The translations under genes and the position numbers were made by a program. Of a stretch of 64,000 nucleotides of DNA, positions 23,691 through 33,904 are shown piece after piece. Source of the stretch: Schistocerca nitens. Taxonomy: Eukaryota > Arthropoda > Insecta > Orthoptera > Acrididae. The notes under the pieces were generated by a model. That model was given only the letters and a program-made list of their open reading frames with translations. It did not search any database and was not told the DNA's origin. Position 1 is the first letter of the stretch. Each line of letters opens with the position of its first letter. Location of the stretch: the NCBI RefSeq assembly GCF_023898315.1, contig NC_064622.1, positions 75,278,387 to 75,342,386 of the forward strand, given 5' to 3'.

Positions 23691-24330
23691 CGAATCGTGG
23701 CCCTAAACTGGTGCGAGTGGAAGGCCTCTTCGGTAAACGGCCGGTACCGGCCGCGTCCGATACGCGCCGGCTGCACTATTAGTATTCCCGGGCCGGAGTG
23801 ACAGGTGCGACGACAAAAGCCCCCGCCGAGTGTGAGAAAGAATGCGCCTCCGCCGGCGCTGCGACACGCACGCACGCTGGAGAGGTGACGTGGCCGCTTT
23901 TCCAGACGACGCCCCGGCTCGAGCAGTCTTCGAGCCCAAAGCAAACGGATCTTCGGTCAACAGAGGCGTCGCCGGCGACGGCAGCCGTCATTAGTCAACG
24001 GGCCGCTAACACTTTCGATTAATCAGCCGCGGAGCCCGTCCGGCCGACCGACGGGGAAGGTGCCCGCCGCCTCCGCCGCCGCCACCGCCGAAGCCAGACG
24101 CCGCACTCGCTGAAGAGAACAACATCCATTTCCGTTAAACCAATAAAAATTTGTCTGCAGCGAGCTGCTGGCGAGCCCGGCGTCATTACTTACGGCGTTA
24201 AAGTGGGCCATTCGTCTGCCGCCGGATCGGGGTCGGCGAGCTGCAGGCGTCCAAGAAGAACGAGGAGGGATGAGTTCCTGCCGGCCTGCCCCCAACCGCA
24301 AAACAACGTGAGCCCTGCAGCAAGAGGTCA
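23690..24330. other. GC/CpG-rich block, candidate regulatory DNA
   Basis: The block is sharply richer in G, C and CpG than its surroundings (cggtaccggccgcgtccg, cgccgcctccgccgccgcca). It contains homeodomain-type core sites (cgattaatcagc at 24017-24028, gtcattac at 24181-24188). Overlapping frames on both strands are what high GC content gives and share no motif with known proteins. It could be a CpG-rich enhancer or promoter of a nearby gene outside the window; the sequence alone cannot show this. Confidence 0.4.
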
Positions 24331-24497
24331 CGCACCTCGCCCGTGTAGCAATGAAAAACAGTTTGCGAATGTCTGACTCCGTCAACACGAGAGGACTGCA
24401 TCTCATCTTACCTCTTTTCGTTCTCCCCTCGTGCACGAATCGTGGCGGGATGAATTTCAACCTCTACAAGATTGTGGCTTTCCCTCGAGGTATTTGT

Positions 24498-24713
24498 GTG
24501 GTTCAAATGGTTCAAATGGCTCTGAGCACTATGGGACTTAACATCTGTGGTCATCAGTCCCTTAGAACTTAGAACTACTTGAACCTAACAAACCTAAGGA
24601 CATCACACACATCCATGCCCGAGGCAGGATTCAAACCTGCGACCGTAGCGGTCACGCGGTTCCAGACTGAAGCGCCTAGAACCGCACGGCCACACCGGCC
24701 GGCGTATTTGTAA
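24498..24713 (-). repeat. tRNA-derived SINE, family A
   Basis: Complete reverse copy; 8-bp target duplication gtatttgt at 24490-24497 and 24714-24721. Confidence 0.94.
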
Positions 24714-24721
24714 GGAACATA

Positions 24722-25165
24722 GTCTTGTACGGAAGTGAAACGGAGACGACAAACAACTCAGACTATTACAGATTATCTGCTTTTTAAATGTGCTGCTATA
24801 GAAGAATGCAGGCACGGCTTTGCCGCAATGCATACACCGGTTCCCGCGAGATCACCGAAGTTAAGCGCTGTCGGGCGACGTCGGCACTTGGACGAGTGAC
24901 CATCCAAGCCACCATGCGCTGTTGCCATTTTTCGGGGTGCACTCAGCCTCGTGATGCCAATTGAGGAGCTACTCGACCGAATAGTAACGGCTTCGGTCAA
25001 GAATACCATCATAATGACCGGGAGAGCGGCGAGCTGACCCCACGACCCTCCTATCCACATCCTCCACTGAGGATGACACGGCGGTCGGATGGTCCCGGGA
25101 GGCCACTCGTGACCTGAAGACGGAGTACAAAAGAATTCAGAAGATTAGACGGTGAAATGGACTAG
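24722..25165 (+). pseudogene. RTE-like LINE fragment split by a 5S-type SINE
   Basis: The plus strand at 24722-24811 reads VLYGSETETTN and then MCCYRRMQ after a stop, corresponding to the YGSETWT…FEMWCYRRM region of RTE elements. The sequence resumes at 25130 as RIQKIRR. The 5S-type SINE at 24812-25129 sits between the two pieces. It is too short to place further. Confidence 0.6.
24812..25129 (+). repeat. 5S-rRNA-derived SINE (SINE3 type), full length
   Basis: The first ~100 bp retain 5S rRNA features: gatcaccgaagttaagcgct, gtcgggcg, gcacttggacgagtgacca. These cover the region of the internal 5S promoter (A box, intermediate element, C box). A family body follows, ending in ctgaagacggagtac. 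Approximate target duplication agaatgcag / agaattcag. Known: SINE3 elements use a 5S-type internal promoter. The copy at 7668-7797 shares the 3' body. Confidence 0.9.
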
Positions 25166-25503
25166 TATACGGAGGAGGATAGGAAACTTCTATTGCTGCA
25201 GTAGTCGATAGCAGTGTTTATACAAGCTCTCGACACTAACTTATACCTGAATCATGCGATCTAATCTAAGTAATAATTTCATTCATCTCGTGTTATAGCT
25301 AATAATAGTATTACTTAAAAGTGTGTTTAACAAATGGTAATAGAGGTACATTCTCTCAATATTCATTTCAAAATAAATGAAGTAATTATTAATCAAAGCG
25401 GAATTTGTGTTTCAACATAACTGTCATCAAGGAGTGTGAATGAATGAAATCTAAAATATTTATTTGACGCCACAAAACAATGAAATTTTTAAAAGGTTAC
25501 ATA
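25166..25503. other. unassigned AT-rich DNA
   Basis: Nothing recognised. Confidence 0.45.
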
Positions 25504-25690
25504 GCGAAACTTCCTGACAGATTAAAATTGTGTGCCGGACCGAGACTCGAACTCGGGACCTTTGCCTTCCGCGGGCAAGTGCTCTACCAACTGAGCTACC
25601 CAAGCACGAATCCCGCCCGGTTCTCACAGCTATACTTTTGCCACTACCTCGCCTCCTACCTTCCAAACTTTACAAAGCTCTCCCGGTTCG
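25504..25690 (-). repeat. tRNA-like SINE, family B
   Basis: The minus strand at 25608-25531 can be folded as a tRNA. The acceptor arm pairs at six of seven positions (gtgcttg with ccggcac), the D arm is gctcagttggtagagc, the anticodon stem is ttgcc/ggcaa, and the T arm is ccgagttcgagtctcgg. The loop lacks the invariant U33, so I do not call it a functional tRNA. It is followed 3' by acacaattttaatctgtcag and preceded by a 75-bp lead-in (gctctgtaaag…). Other copies or parts: 940-1107, 46082-46118, 51085-51385, 58837-58980. Confidence 0.8.
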
Positions 25691-26308
25691 CAATTCTAAT
25701 TGTCAGCAATTTACCGACATGTGGAAGAAAGACGTTGGTGTAATGCTCGTGGGCATTATTCAGTGTGGTATTACGCACAGTTAAAGCTCGGGGGACTTGT
25801 GCACTGAGATATCAGACAGCGTCGTTGTTGAAAAAAAGTTATCAGGTTTCCATGCGGATAGCAGAATCGAAATGCCTCGACGCCTGTCGTACCATCATTC
25901 ATCTTGAGTTAAACGTTGCCTTGGATAAAAGCACCATCTACATTCACAAACACCACCGTTAACATTGATCCATCTATTGCCCTCCCCTCCTTGTCCCAGG
26001 GTGATTTCAATAGTAGGCTCTGTCAGCGCCAGGTTTCACACTCATAATTCTATCTGTCGTTGCCATCCACAATAGAAACCAGAAACTGCAACGCACTCAT
26101 TGCCGTCAAACTGACACTTCGCGAAGATAAATTACTAGTTTACACAAATAAAGGAAAAGTTTCCCGATTGGGCAGCTGAATCTACTGTCCTGGTTTTCCC
26201 GAACAGTAATGCAGTAAGCTTTTATTACTCTGTTCCAGATTTTCTGTTGTTATGCTTTAATTTTACATTTTGCGAGTTGGTTAAAGTTAACATCTGATAA
26301 TATCTGTG

Positions 26309-26348
<40 letters not shown>

Positions 26349-26508
26349 CACGCACAAAAAGAATCCCACCTTAGACCAGAGATTTCCCCGTTTGATTGGA
26401 ACACATGACTTTAGTTTAGTTGTTTGTTTAATTCTTCATCACTGTTCGCTTTAAACGTTATGTGCAGTACTAATTACATACGCAGAAACTGGCGTCAGTT
26501 TTCACATA
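25691..26508. other. unassigned DNA with a (CA)n microsatellite
   Basis: The only feature is an (AC)18 run at 26311-26346. Confidence 0.5.
26311..26346. repeat. (AC)n microsatellite
   Basis: Eighteen uninterrupted AC units. Confidence 0.97.
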
Positions 26509-26519
26509 TTTCTGCTGGT

Positions 26520-26960
26520 TGGGTTGGTTTGTTTTGAGGGAGGAGATGGTTCAAATAGCTCTAAGCACTATGGGACTTAACATCTGAGGTCATCAGTCCC
26601 CTAGAACTTAGAACTACTTAAACCTAACTGACATAAGGACATCGCACACATCCATGCCCGAGGTAGGATACGAACCTGCGACCCTAGGAGCAGCGCGGTT
26701 CCGGACTGAAGCGCCTAGAACCGCTCGTCGACAACGCCCGGCTTTTTGAGAGAGGAGACCAGACAGCAAGGTCAGCGGTCTCATTGGATTAGGGAAGGAT
26801 GGGGAAGGAAGTCGATCGTGCCCCTTCAAAGGAACCATTTGCCTGGACCGATTTAGGGAAATCACGGAAAATCTAAATCAGGATGGCTGGACGCGGGATT
26901 GAACCGTCGTCCTCCCGAATGTGAGTCCAGTGTGCTAACCACTGCGCCACCTTGCTCGGT
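26520..26960 (-). repeat. tRNA-derived SINE, family D, split by a family A SINE
   Basis: On the minus strand it begins ccgagcaaggtggcgcagtg followed by gttagcacactggactcaca (A-box region) and B-box cggttcaatcccgcgtcc, then a body (tttagattttccgtgatttc). The left 27 bp are separated from the rest by a family A copy. A perfect 11-bp target duplication tttctgctggt (26509-26519 and 26961-26971) defines both ends. Confidence 0.9.
26547..26744 (-). repeat. tRNA-derived SINE, family A, inside a family D SINE
   Basis: Complete reverse copy. Flanking duplication tttgagggaggaga / tttgagagaggaga (26533-26546 and 26745-26758) is family D sequence, so it inserted after family D. Confidence 0.93.
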
Positions 26961-26971
26961 TTTCTGCTGGT

Positions 26972-27596
26972 ATAGCATTAAGGGTACACCATTAGCTTGT
27001 GAGACAGGGAGATGATTCGCATTATGCTGGCTTAACATTTGTTGATCTGGTCCACTAGCCAGCCTCGAAGTGGTTTTGAGGTTGTTCAGCAGACCCGTTT
27101 ACGACACTGGCCTGCTGGTTCCGTATCTCAGAACCAGAAACTTCGTCCTTTCTCGACGTTTTCTCATTGTGTATCTGCCACTTGTACATGCATGCCACCT
27201 GTCTGTGAATAATGTAAGCAATTACTTATTTATAGCTTCTGGAGAAGTCTCCCACAGAACGTCGAAACCTCAGGCGCAGAAGTACACTAATCACCATGGC
27301 CTAGTTCTCATAAACTCAAGTCACCAAGAACGACTTATCGATATATCAACAAGCTCGAAACCAAGTTCTTTGTCCATTGCTATCCACTCGACATATCTGT
27401 GATCAGTGTCTTTGCCGTATGGGGAGCTGCTCGCCCATTGTAGCCCATTCTTTTTTGCCTACGGTCATCATTGAGGTAGCTGGACTACTGCTAGCGCTTT
27501 GGAACTCATGAGTAATTCCATTCGCTGATTTCATGCGATGTTTTACAACTACCCTCCGCAATGTTCGACGCTCGTGATTAGTCAACGCATGGGTTC
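26972..27596. other. unassigned DNA
   Basis: Nothing recognised. A 110-codon frame at 27070-27402 has no known motif. Confidence 0.45.
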
Positions 27597-28820
27597 TTCT
27601 ACATGTACATCTATATCTACATTTATACTTCCCAAGCCACGGCGATGCAGAGCGCCTCTCTTGCAGAGTCTGCCACTTGAGTTTGCTAAACGTCTCCATA
27701 ACGCTATCACGCATACCAAATAACCCTGTGACGAAACGCGCCGCTCTTCTTTGGATCCTCTCTATCTCCTCTGTCAACCCGGCCTCGTACGGATCCCACA
27801 CTGATGAGCAATACTCAAGTATATGTCGAACGAGTGTTTTGTAAGCCACCTCTTTTGCTGATGGACTACATTTTCTAAGGATTCTCCCAATGAATCTCAA
27901 CCTGGCACCAGCCTTACTGACAATTAATTTTATATGATCATTCCACTTCAGACCGTTCCGTACGCATACTCCCAGATATTTTACGGAAGTAACTGCTACC
28001 AGTGTTTGTTCTGCTATCATATAATCATACAACAAAGGATCCTTCTTTCTATGTATTCGCAATACTTTACATTTGTCTACGTTAAGGGTCACTTGTCACT
28101 CCGTGCACCAAGTGCCTATCCGCTGCAGATCTTCCTGCATTTCTCTGCAAATTTTCTAATGCTGCAAGTTCTCTGCATACTACAGCATCATGAGTGAAAA
28201 GCCGCATGGAATTCCGACACTATCTACTAGGTCATTTATATATATTGTGAATAGCAATGGCCCTATAACACTCCCCTGTGGCACGCCAGAGATTACTTTA
28301 ACGTCGGTAGACGTTTCTCCACTGAGAATAACATGCTGTGTTCTGTTTCCTAAAAACTCTTCAATCCAGCCACACAGCTGGTCTGATATTCCGTAGGCTC
28401 TTACTTTGTTTATCAGGCGACAGTGCGGAACTGTATCGAACGCCTTCCGCAAGTCAAGGAAAATGGCATCTACCTGGGAGCCTGTATCTAATATTTTCTG
28501 GGTTTCATGAACAAATAAAGCGAGTTGGGGCTCACACGATCGCTGTTTCCGGAATCCATGTTCATTCCTGTGGAGTAGATTCTGGGTTTCCAGAAATTAC
28601 ATGATACGCGAGCAAAAAACATGTTCTGAAGTTCTGCAACAGATCGATGTCAGACATATAGGCTTTGGCCTATATTTTTGCTCATCTGCTCGACAACCCT
28701 TCTTGAAAACTGGAACTACCTGTGCTCTTTTCCAATCATTTGGAACCTTCCATTCTTTCCGGTCTTGATTTAACTGTCGTTGTTCCTTAATGTTTCCACT
28801 TCACAATCGTACCACCAGCA
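27597..28820 (-). pseudogene. CR1/Jockey-like LINE, 5'-truncated, RT region
   Basis: Read on the minus strand from 28820, the motifs appear in order: VVPVFKKGCR…YRP, HGFRKQRSC, DAIFLDLRKAFDTVPHCRLI (RT motif with catalytic Asp), VISGVPQGSVIGPLLFTIYI, NDL, then a frame break where the second catalytic motif (FADD-like) should be. The next block is NVDKCKVLRIHRKKD…VKYLGVCVRNGLKWNDHI…AYKTLVRHILEYCSSVWDP and IQRRAARFVTG (27403-28092 frame). The 3' end carries an atctacatttata… / TAGATG-type tail at 27597-27630. The last ~100 codons and 3' UTR appear deleted relative to the copy at 33-35 kb. Endonuclease absent. Confidence 0.85.
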
Positions 28821-28839
28821 GTCGAGTTAGATATCTTCA

Positions 28840-29380
28840 GAAGGGTTTAAATATTCCTGGCGGACTTATTGCTCAGGTGGCATCGAAGAGCCAGGGCAAG
28901 TCCACTGAGCTCTTCTGACCGACCCGATGTTCGGTTATTGCATTTTTACTGACAGTCCAGTAATGGCATCCGACTTTTGTACTGCCGGGTCCGCCACTCG
29001 CAAAATGAGATGGCCACTTCCTCATTACGAAGGGTCGTCCGGATACTTTTGATCAGTCCAGACTGCCTTTCTTTTCCTACGTTTAAGACACATTGCCGCT
29101 GTTTGTAAGGTGTGATTTCGCAGTGACATGAACCCACACGGGTTCCACCAAAATTCTGCGGTGTCATATTTATGGGTTCAGCGCGTTGTGGAGGGACAGT
29201 ATTAAATTCTCGACACTATGCGAAGAAAGTCGTTACGACTTCACTGACGTATGAGACAGGCAGAGTGAATTCTTCGGAGCGAAAATACCTGTGTACAGAC
29301 GTACCGCCCATCTGGCGTAGTCTGCAAAGAAACGTGGCAGCCCCGTCGTTAAAACCGGAACTGTGTCGCCGGCGCCATTA
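28840..29380. other. unassigned DNA
   Basis: Nothing recognised. Confidence 0.45.
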
Positions 29381-30420
29381 ATATACAACAGATTCAAATA
29401 TAGCGCCCTCGTGTGTTCCGTGGGAATAATGAGCGCCGAGCGGTGTCTCCGAGGCCGGCGTCATCTGCATATCGATGCGATACGCACCCGAAATCACACA
29501 TGCAAATCGCGCACCGCGACTCCTGCGCTGCCCCCGCCCCCTGACACTACTAATAAGTGAGCCCGATATGCGCTATGTTAATGAAGCAGAAGAAAACGGG
29601 GTTATTGATTATGCGTCGTCGCTCTCGCAAAGACGGCGGCCGCGTTTTGATAGAAAGTGCGGAGCGGTACGTCCAGGGGTGGCGGTGGTGGTTGTGGCGG
29701 TGGTGGGGGTGGGGGGGGGGGTGTAATCTGTTGCGAGGCTCACAAAATCGAGGGGTCGTTCGCTTCGGACCAGGCGAGTAACGAAGCAACGGGTTACGGG
29801 GCGCACCTATCTTATTAATCTCCGGAGGCGATACGACGACGGGGGTAAGACTGCGTATGCAAATGGAACGACTGGGGTAATTGTGGTGTAGCGTGCAGAA
29901 AACAGGCGATAGGTCGCGAGAGATGGGGGGGGGGAGGAGGAGAGGAGAGAGAGAGAGAGGGGGAGAGAGAGAGGGAGACAGAGAGACAGGGGGGCTGGGA
30001 TAGGGAGGGGGGTGAGAGAGAGACACTACGGGCTGTAATTATGCAACAAGTTTAACGGACACCCGCCAGTAGCACGGGTCCGGTAATATTTAAATTAAGA
30101 GCCGGCTACAAGAGCGTGCGCCGAAAATCACACGGTGTGGAGCACCGGCGGCCGCCCACCAGCCGTATTGATTAATAAGGAATTACAGTTCGCTTTGTTC
30201 TACAGGCGGTAATTACACGCCTGAGCAGCGCGGTAAGACTTTAGTAGCTGTTTACGGAGCGTCCGGCCGGTATGTAGCGCCCGCGGTGGAGTACTTAAAC
30301 AAACTGCCGTGAGAGCGGCAGCATTTATCGATCCGGCCCAAGACAGCTGTCGTGGAACGGCATTCGTCGGGCAGCTGTCACCTCACAGTGCGTGAGACGC
30401 CAGAGCCAAGTCCGTAATTT
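29380..30420. other. GC/CpG-rich block with purine tract, candidate regulatory DNA
   Basis: Unique-looking, CpG-rich sequence with ATTA/TAAT cores (ttgattaataaggaattaca at ~30167-30186, ggtaattacacgcc ~30209) and a tttatcgatccgg block (30325). It encloses a G run at 29703-29722 and a 100-bp G/A tract at 29925-30025. A 158-codon proline/serine/histidine-rich frame on the minus strand is the translation of these tracts and is not a credible protein. Composition and homeodomain-type sites suggest conserved non-coding or promoter DNA, by inference only. Confidence 0.4.
29925..30025. repeat. GA-rich low-complexity tract
   Basis: Almost pure purine on the plus strand (gagagagagagaggggg…), a candidate triplex-forming or unstable tract. 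Confidence 0.9.
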
Positions 30421-30440
30421 GCTGGGAATTTTGGAAATTT

Positions 30441-31384
30441 ATGGTAAGGTCTTATGGGACCAAACTGCTAAGGTCATCGGTTCCTAAGCTTACACACTAC
30501 TTGTTGTTGTTATTGTTGTTGTGGTCTTCAGTCCAGAGACTGGTTTATGCAGCTCTCCATGCTACTCTATCCTGTGCAAGCTTCATCATCTCCCAGTACC
30601 TACTGCAACCTACATTCTTCTGAATCTGTTTAGTATATTCATCTCTTGGTCTCCCTCTGCGATTTTTACCCTCCACGCTGCCCTCCAATACTAAATTGGT
30701 GATCCCTTGATGCCTCAGAATATCCCCTACCAACCGATCCCTTCTTCTAGTCAAGTTGTGCCACAAATTTCTCTTCTCTCCAGTTCTATTCAATACCTCC
30801 TCATTAGTTATGTGATCTACCCATATAATCTTCAGCATTCTTCTGTAGCACCACATTTCGAAAACTTCTATTCTCTTCTTGTCTAAACTATTTATCGTCC
30901 ATGTTTCACTTCCATAATGGCTACACTCCATACAAATACTTTCAGAAAAGACTTCCTGACACTTAAATCTATACTCGATGTGAACAAAAATATCTCTTCT
31001 TCAGAAATGCTTTCCTTGCCATTGCCAGTCTATATTTTACATCCTCTCTACTTCGACCATCATCAGTTATTTTGCTCCCCAAATAGCAATACTCATTTAC
31101 TACTTTAAGCGTCTCATTTCCTAATCTAATTCCCGCAGCATCACCCGATTTAATTCGACTACATTCCATTGTTATCGTTTTGTTTTTGTTGATGTTCATC
31201 TTATATTCTCCTTTCAAGACCATGTCCATTCCGTTCAGCTGCTCTGCCAGGTCCTTTGCTGTCTCTGACAGAATTACAATGTCATCGGCGAACCTCACTA
31301 CTTAATCTGACTTAAACTAACTTACGCTATGGGCACCACACACACCCATGCCCGAGGGAGGACTCGAACCTACGACGGGAGCGG
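30441..31384 (-). repeat. tRNA-derived SINE, family C, split by a LINE
   Basis: Left piece 30441-30502 (atggtaaggtcttatggg, aaggtcatcggttcctaagc) and right piece 31304-31384 (ctatgggcaccacacacacc, cgagggaggactcgaacct). In reverse orientation these form a SINE related in layout, not sequence, to family A. Its tRNA-like head is truncated. The insert between them is an RTE LINE. Confidence 0.75.
30503..31295 (-). pseudogene. RTE-like LINE, 5'-truncated insertion
   Basis: On the minus strand it starts at MRFADDIVILSETAKDLAEQ (31298 down), at the catalytic FADD motif. It continues with YKMNINKNKTITMECS, YCYLGSKITDDGRSREDVKY and, after a frameshift near 30950, SETWTINSLDKKRIEVFEMW, CYRRMLKIIWVDHITNEEVL, GRPRDEYTKQIQ and ends DRVAWRAA (30545). 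A 3' UTR with a (TTG/TTGTTA)n-type tail lies at 30503-30522. Flanked by an 8-bp duplication cactactt (30495-30502 and 31296-31303) in SINE sequence. Only one clear frameshift makes it one of the better preserved LINE copies. Confidence 0.85.
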
Positions 31385-31659
31385 TAATTTGTTCTAAGTG
31401 TTCGTTCACGAGACCCAAAAAGCAGTAATCATCTTGTGAATGTTGGAGTTCTTATTTCAGTGCTCACTAAGAAAATTGGAAAGGAATTCCACCACAATAA
31501 CACGTAATGCTGACGAAAACTCTGTGTTTGGCGCACAAATCGTAAGCAATGCGGGTCGACAAAACTGCCAGAAGTAAGCGTGTTTCCTCGACACAAACAA
31601 GGTAAAACCAATAATATCAAAGACTATGACGGGCTGTAGATGTGTGGAGTAGCCCTAGA

Positions 31660-32622
31660 AAGGAAGAAGTTGTATGTAACTATGAAAAAAATATGCAAAA
31701 TATACAAACTGAGTAGTCCATGCGCAAGATAGGCAACATCAAGTATACCGTGAATTCAGGAGCGCCATGGTCCCGCGGTTTTCGGGAGCAGCTGCGGAAC
31801 GAGAGGTCCTTGGTTCAAGTCTTCCCTCGATTGAAAAGTTTATTTTCGCAAAGTTATTATCTGTCCGTTCGTTCATTGACGTCTCTGTTCACTGTAATAA
31901 GTTTAGTGTCTGTGTTTTGCGACCGCACCGCAAAACCGTGGGATTAATAGACGAAAGGACGTGCCTCTCCAATGGGAACCGAAAACATTTGGTAGCAAGG
32001 TCATAGGCCAACCGATTCCTCCACAGGAAAACACGTCTGATATATTCTATACGACACTGATGACGGCATGTGCGTCACATGACAGGAATATGTTGTCGAT
32101 CCACCTAACTTGTACACTTGGCGAATGGGTAAAAAGATTCTTCTACATTGCCCGATTTAGGTTTTCTTGTGGATGTGATAATCACTCCCAAAAAAGTGAT
32201 GAAAACATAAAGAGTTTGTCACATAAACTGCAACAAATGAATGCAACAGTTTCACAGTCGCACAGTTTTCCCTATGCTCTGTCAAAACATATGTTTTTAA
32301 CGTTTTCAAATTTTTCCGTGTGTAGGCCGGCAAATCCTGCATATGTCCAAGCAAATCTGAACATGTCCTGGAATTTTGGACAGCGAAGTTGTTTATGTGT
32401 GAGTGCCTGAACTTTGATAATTGTCTGAAAATAAAAAATTACACTTTTCATTCGAGGGAAGACTTGAACCAAGGGCCTTCCGTTCCGCAGCTGCTCACGC
32501 TAACCACGGAACCACGGCGCTGCTGAGCTCACTTCATCCTTGATGCTGCCTATGTTGTGCTTGGACTACTCAGTTTGTATATTTTGCTTATTTTTTTCAT
32601 GGTTCCACACAACTTCTTCCTG
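31660..32622. mobile_element. ~960-bp element with ~180-bp terminal inverted repeats
   Basis: The left arm 31660-31840 and the reverse complement of 32443-32622 share long identical runs: aggaagaagttgt, gcaaaatatacaaactgagt, gagcagctgcggaacg, and ttggttcaagtcttccctcg. Near the inner end of each arm, ggttcaagtcttccc resembles a pol III B box and, with the preceding gtggttagcgtgagcagctg (right arm), looks tRNA-like. The 600-bp interior has no transposase. It could be a non-autonomous TIR transposon or an inverted pair of retroposons with a shared lead-in. Confidence 0.75.
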
Positions 32623-33904
32623 TTTCCTCGATTGATCTGTGTTCAGTTTTTCAAGGCCTATCCACAGTGCCAGCTGAAACTAAATCTGAGGGGGGTGCGA
32701 TGGGGAGGTTCCCTTGTGAGTGAAAACAACATTGCGAAGTTGTCTTGCATAATACGCAGTTCCTATCCAACCAAGAAGCAGTAGTTACAGGCGTCCAATT
32801 AGATACCTTGCCTTCCGGAAGGCATTGGATACAGTTCCACATTTCCTCCTAATGAAGAAATTATGAGTGTGCGGACTGTCATACCTAGTATGTGACTGGA
32901 CTGAACAGTTTCTAGCAAAAAGAACAGAGAATGTCGTACTGAATAGAGCTAAATTTTCAGAGGCAAAAGTAACTTCGGTCATACTCCAGGGCAGTGTTGT
33001 AATATCATTATTTCTCACAGAAGAATGATGAAAACTAGGTGCACTGATTAGGCAATGAATTAGGAGGTTCTCCGTAGAATCGGAGAGGAAAGGAATACAT
33101 GGAAAACACTGACAAGCAGAAGTGACGGGGTGACAGGCCCCTGTTAAGAAGGCTGGGAATAAAATCCGTGGTGCTAGAGGGTACTGTAGAGGGTAAAATC
33201 TAGGGGAAAGGAGAGACTGGAATTCATGCAGCATGTAACTGAGGACTTAGGTTGCAAGTGCTACTCTGCGATGTAATAGTTCACATAGGAGAATTCGTGG
33301 CCGGTCGCACCAAACCAGTCAGAAGACTGATGAGGGTTTTGCGGATCATGCTGTTGTATACAGAGAGGTCGCAAAACTAGAATTGAATTGCAGGAAGACC
33401 TGCAGAGGAACGACGAATGGTGTAGTAAGTTGCAACTGACCTTCAACGTAGACAAATGTAGCGCATTGTGAATACACAGACAAAACATCCTTTACTGTAT
33501 CTTGCACAATTGCAAAACAATCCCTGGATGCAGTTACTTTCATAACATATCGAGGATTATGCGTATGGAGCGATTTGATTAAGAAAGACCACCCGAAATT
33601 ATTGTAAGAATTGTACTCCATCAGCAAAGGAATTGTCTTAGAAACACTCGTTCGACCTGTACGTGAATATTGCTTGTCAGTAAGGGATTAGCACCACGTA
33701 GGTCTGATAGAGGAAATAGAGAAGATCAGTGCGTTCCGTTACAGGTTCGTTTAGTAACCACGAAAGCGTCGCAGACATGATCAGACAACTCCAGTGGCAG
33801 ACAATGCAAGAGAGGCCTTTCTGATAACGGTGTGGTTTATTGTTAAAGTTCCGAGAGCGTACACTCCTATAAGACTTAACGAATATATTGCTTCCACCTA
33901 AGTA

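Noticed and set aside
24812-24910. 5S rRNA gene
   Set aside because: Only part of the 5S sequence is kept, the 3' third is replaced by a family body, and related copies elsewhere have target duplications.
25531-25608. functional tRNA gene
   Set aside because: A cloverleaf can be drawn, but U33 is absent, the acceptor stem has a mismatch, and the unit is a dispersed repeat with a fixed 3' extension; a SINE fits better.
27403-28092. 229-codon frame as a possible host gene
   Set aside because: The sequence is the post-RT region of a CR1/Jockey-like LINE and continues, after a frameshift, from an RT domain.
29550-30026. 158-codon Pro/Ser/His-rich open frame
   Set aside because: It is the translation of GA-rich and G-rich low-complexity DNA; no domain, and frames are open on both strands.
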